Assembly (NCBI GenBank): GCA_963726315.1
Contig: CAVSBZ010000005.1
Span: 1,488,001 to 1,552,000, forward strand
Length of the DNA stretch: 64,000 bases
From: FEB-25 sp963726315
GTDB lineage: Bacteria > Chloroflexota > Anaerolineae > Anaerolineales > UBA4823
Direction of reading: 5' to 3'
Shown: piece by piece, positions 62,013 to 64,000 of the stretch
Layout: every line of letters begins with the position of its first letter
Numbering within the stretch: position 1 is the first letter of the stretch
Made by a program: the position numbers and the translations under genes
The notes under the pieces: generated by a model
What the model saw: the letters and a program-made list of their open reading frames with translations, nothing else
What the model was told of the DNA's origin: nothing
Database searches by the model: none

Positions 62013-63035
62013 ATGGAAGAGATGGTGTACTTTTATCCTGAAGGGCACGAAAATCATTTCGAACTTGGGCATCCGGAACGGCCCGAACGAATTGAAGTGA
62101 TCCGGGATTCCTTACAAAAAGGTGAATTGTGGGAACCATACCAAAAACTAGCTCCACTTACGATAGAAAGTGAAATCCTTCAGTTTATCCATTCTCCAGC
62201 ATACTTAAATTTATTAGAGCTGACCTGTAAACGCTCCGGACATTTGGATATGGACACATACACGACACCAACCTCATGGATGCTTGCCCATAATGCCGCG
62301 GGCGGTGCAGCTGCTGTGGCTGCGTATATTTGGGACATGCATGCGCGACGGGGATTCGCTCTTACCCGTCCTCCCGGGCACCATGCTACTCACGGGCAAG
62401 GCATGGGTTTTTGCTTGATGAACAATGTCGCGATTACCGCCGAGTATTTAATCAGAACCTATCATATTAAAAAATTAGGAATTATCGACCTGGATCTTCA
62501 TCATGGGAATGGAACGCAAGACATCTTCTGGAGTAGAAATGATGTGCTGTATATTTCAACGCATCAATCACCATTCTATCCAGGTACAGGGAGATTGGAG
62601 GATGTCGGTGGGGGAGACGGGGAAGGCTGGACAGCTAATTTCCCGCTTCCCGCTGGATCGGGTGACACTGCATTTAATTCGATAATGGATGAGCTAATCT
62701 TACCCCTTCTCGATCAACGAAATCCACAAATGATACTGGTGAGTTTTGGTTTTGATACCCACTGGTTAGATCCGCTCGGAAATCTCCTAATTACAGCAAA
62801 CGGATTTGGTAACCTGATCAAGAAGTTGTGCTCTTGGGCAGATGCTCATTGTGAAGGTAAGATTGTTCTACTCCTGGAAGGTGGATATGACTTAAACGCT
62901 GGCAGAGCTTGCAGTCTCGTAGTAACGTCTTCAATGATTGGATATAAATGGGAAGATCCCTACCCCTGCCCATGTACAGAAAGCAAAGGATGGCAGCTAA
63001 CTCTCAACCGAGCGAAGTCCATTTGGAATTTATAG
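62013..63035 (+). CDS. Histone-deacetylase-family protein (class II-like or AcuC-like)
   Basis: The 340-residue zinc amidohydrolase has RPPGHHATHGQGMGFC (catalytic His pair), IDLDLHHGNGTQDIFW (Asp and His ligands), SFGFDTHWLDPLGN (third Asp ligand), and LLEGGYDLNA (Tyr). In bacteria such enzymes remove acetyl groups from proteins, polyamines or small amines. No acetoin operon is nearby. It starts HPERPERIEVI, typical of this group. It lies after the GH127 gene and before the nusA promoter. Confidence 0.88.
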   Translation: MEEMVYFYPEGHENHFELGHPERPERIEVIRDSLQKGELWEPYQKLAPLTIESEILQFIHSPAYLNLLELTCKRSGHLDMDTYTTPTSWMLAHNAAGGAAAVAAYIWDMHARRGFALTRPPGHHATHGQGMGFCLMNNVAITAEYLIRTYHIKKLGIIDLDLHHGNGTQDIFWSRNDVLYISTHQSPFYPGTGRLEDVGGGDGEGWTANFPLPAGSGDTAFNSIMDELILPLLDQRNPQMILVSFGFDTHWLDPLGNLLITANGFGNLIKKLCSWADAHCEGKIVLLLEGGYDLNAGRACSLVVTSSMIGYKWEDPYPCPCTESKGWQLTLNRAKSIWNL

Positions 63036-63071
63036 GAATAGATGAATAGAATTTAATTAGAACAATTAACC

Positions 63072-63100
63072 TTGCATTCCATTCATTTCCGTGTTAAAAT
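63072..63100 (+). promoter_or_regulatory. Sigma-70-type promoter of the nusA operon
   Basis: TTGCAT and TAAAAT are separated by 17 bases, 112 bp before the nusA start codon. The leader then contains the hairpin at 63136-63160. Confidence 0.7.
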
Positions 63101-63135
63101 CAATGCTGTAGAGGTATCTAGATTGTGGCGTCGTG

Positions 63136-63160
63136 GAAAAGTGGGTTGTACCCACTTTTC
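63136..63160 (+). promoter_or_regulatory. Leader hairpin before nusA, like the rimP leader
   Basis: The arms gaaaagtggg and cccacttttc form a perfect 10-bp stem around ttgta, with a short T run before ttgcg. Similar hairpins precede rimP-nusA-infB operons in many bacteria and may control them. Here no rimP gene lies between the hairpin and nusA. Confidence 0.6.
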
Positions 63161-63211
63161 TTGCGTATAAGGACAATCCCGTTCTCGTAATTGTACGGAG
63201 ATAATCAAGGA

Positions 63212-64000
63212 ATGAAAAACGAGTTCATGTTGGCATTTAATGAGGTGCTCGAGGAAAAAGGACTTCCTAAGAATGTTGTCCTGGAAGCCCTCGAGGCAGC
63301 AATGGTATCCGCTTATCGACGGGCGGTCAATGCATCACAAGCACAATTGGTAGAGGCAAAGATTGACCCTGAGACTGGAGCAGTGACAGTTTACGCAGAG
63401 AAAGAAGTCGTAGAAGCTGTCCAGGATGTGCGTACAGAGGTTGAGCTGGAGCAAGCACGCAAGATCGATCCAGCCGCTGAGCTAGGCGGAATGGTCGTCG
63501 TGGAGTCCACTCCCAATAATTTTGGTCGAGTGGCTGCTCAAACTGCTCGACAAGTGATACAGCAACGTATCCGAGAGGCTGAACGCGATTCGCAGATGAC
63601 ATATTATGCCAAACAAGTAGGTGAGATTGTAAGTGGGGTTGTGCAAGCCGTAACCCCTCAACAGGTCACCCTTGGATTGGATATGAAAGCAGAAGGTGTG
63701 CTCCCGAGGAACCAACAAATCAATGGTGAGCATTTTCGGGTCCATGATAGGGTGCAATCACTTCTGCTTGAAGTGAAACAAACCCCACGTGGTCCACAAA
63801 TTGTGCTATCACGCTCTCACCGAAATTTCCTCAGGTGCCTTTTAGAAAACGAAGTTCCAGAAATTTACCATGGTTTGGTTGAAATTCGATCAATCGCGCG
63901 TGAACCTGGACAAAGGTCTAAGGTTGCTGTAGCTGCATTACAACCAGCGGTGGATCCTGTGGGTGCCTGTGTAGGTATCCGAGGCGTGCGGATCCAGGCA
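63212..64000 (+). CDS. nusA: Transcription termination/antitermination factor NusA, N-terminal part
   Basis: The frame runs to the window end (263 codons seen). The N-terminal domain starts EFMLAFNEVLEEKGLPKNVV and has LEALEAAMVSAYRRAVNAS. The DPAAELGGMVVVESTPNNFGR and RQVIQQRIREAERDSQM segments precede the S1 domain (VGEIVSGVVQAVTPQQVTL). The KH1 domain begins LLENEVPEIYHGLVEIRSI and reaches DPVGACVGIRGVRIQA at the end. NusA binds RNA polymerase and modulates pausing. ATG 63212 follows aagga. It has its own promoter, and rimP is missing upstream. Confidence 0.92.
   Translation, partial: MKNEFMLAFNEVLEEKGLPKNVVLEALEAAMVSAYRRAVNASQAQLVEAKIDPETGAVTVYAEKEVVEAVQDVRTEVELEQARKIDPAAELGGMVVVESTPNNFGRVAAQTARQVIQQRIREAERDSQMTYYAKQVGEIVSGVVQAVTPQQVTLGLDMKAEGVLPRNQQINGEHFRVHDRVQSLLLEVKQTPRGPQIVLSRSHRNFLRCLLENEVPEIYHGLVEIRSIAREPGQRSKVAVAALQPAVDPVGACVGIRGVRIQA

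Noticed and set aside
1..64000. CRISPR arrays, insertion sequences, phage genes and rRNA
   Set aside because: No regular short repeat-spacer pattern, transposase motif, phage structural gene or rRNA segment was seen on reading both strands.

Overview
The window looks like a chromosomal segment of an uncultivated or poorly characterised Chloroflexota bacterium, most likely class Anaerolineae. This placement is by recognition and gene content, not a tree. Supporting signs are extracytoplasmic proteins with long Pro/Thr linkers (TPTPTNTPT-type), moderate base composition, a mixed set of molybdenum-hydroxylase, cell-wall and surface-polysaccharide genes, and short hydrophobic C-terminal tails on secreted proteins. 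No phage, insertion sequence, CRISPR array, rRNA or plasmid gene was seen.

Region 1 (1-17577) is a molybdenum-hydroxylase locus with a 10-kb insertion of other genes. It starts with the end of xdhC, a fused FAD/[2Fe-2S] subunit and a small membrane protein. After a phosphorylase-like protein, an rRNA methyltransferase, an acetyltransferase, a class III aminotransferase, a DMT transporter and a heterodimeric ABC exporter, it resumes with the molybdopterin subunit, YqeB, a YqeC-MocA fusion and a second MocA-like protein. YqeB and YqeC are the accepted markers of selenium-dependent molybdenum hydroxylases.

Region 2 (17578-31383) is mostly housekeeping: 2',5'-RNA ligase-like phosphodiesterase, RsfS with an apparent CTG start, acetyltransferase, lipase-like hydrolase, membrane DsbA, cobalamin adenosyltransferase, a CnoX/YbbN-like thioredoxin-TPR protein, a minus-strand cell-wall operon (amidase plus two L,D-transpeptidases), AMMECR1, PRPP synthetase, a glycoside-hydrolase-like protein and a MaoC dehydratase.

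Region 3 (31389-47731) is cell envelope: a class A penicillin-binding protein, a large protein resembling a decayed DNA methylase, and a plus-strand polysaccharide cluster with GT2, a GT-C-like membrane protein, three GT4 enzymes, a flippase, a pyruvyl transferase and a methyltransferase.

Region 4 (47732-57625) is the most distinctive part. It holds a lipoprotein, a four-module secreted protein, a membrane-tethered LuxR-type regulator with an extracellular kelch propeller, a tRNA-Gly, and a 1660-residue subtilase in which two Ig-like domains each appear to carry a large inserted domain. Region 5 (57688-64000) holds a membrane protein, a lipid kinase and acyltransferase pair, a GH127 arabinofuranosidase, an HDAC-family deacetylase and the start of nusA.

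Four otherwise good genes are broken by one-base events: +1 shifts in an ABC exporter half, the penicillin-binding protein and a GT2, and an in-frame TGA in the pyruvyl transferase. Assembly error, real decay or recoding cannot be told apart from the sequence alone.
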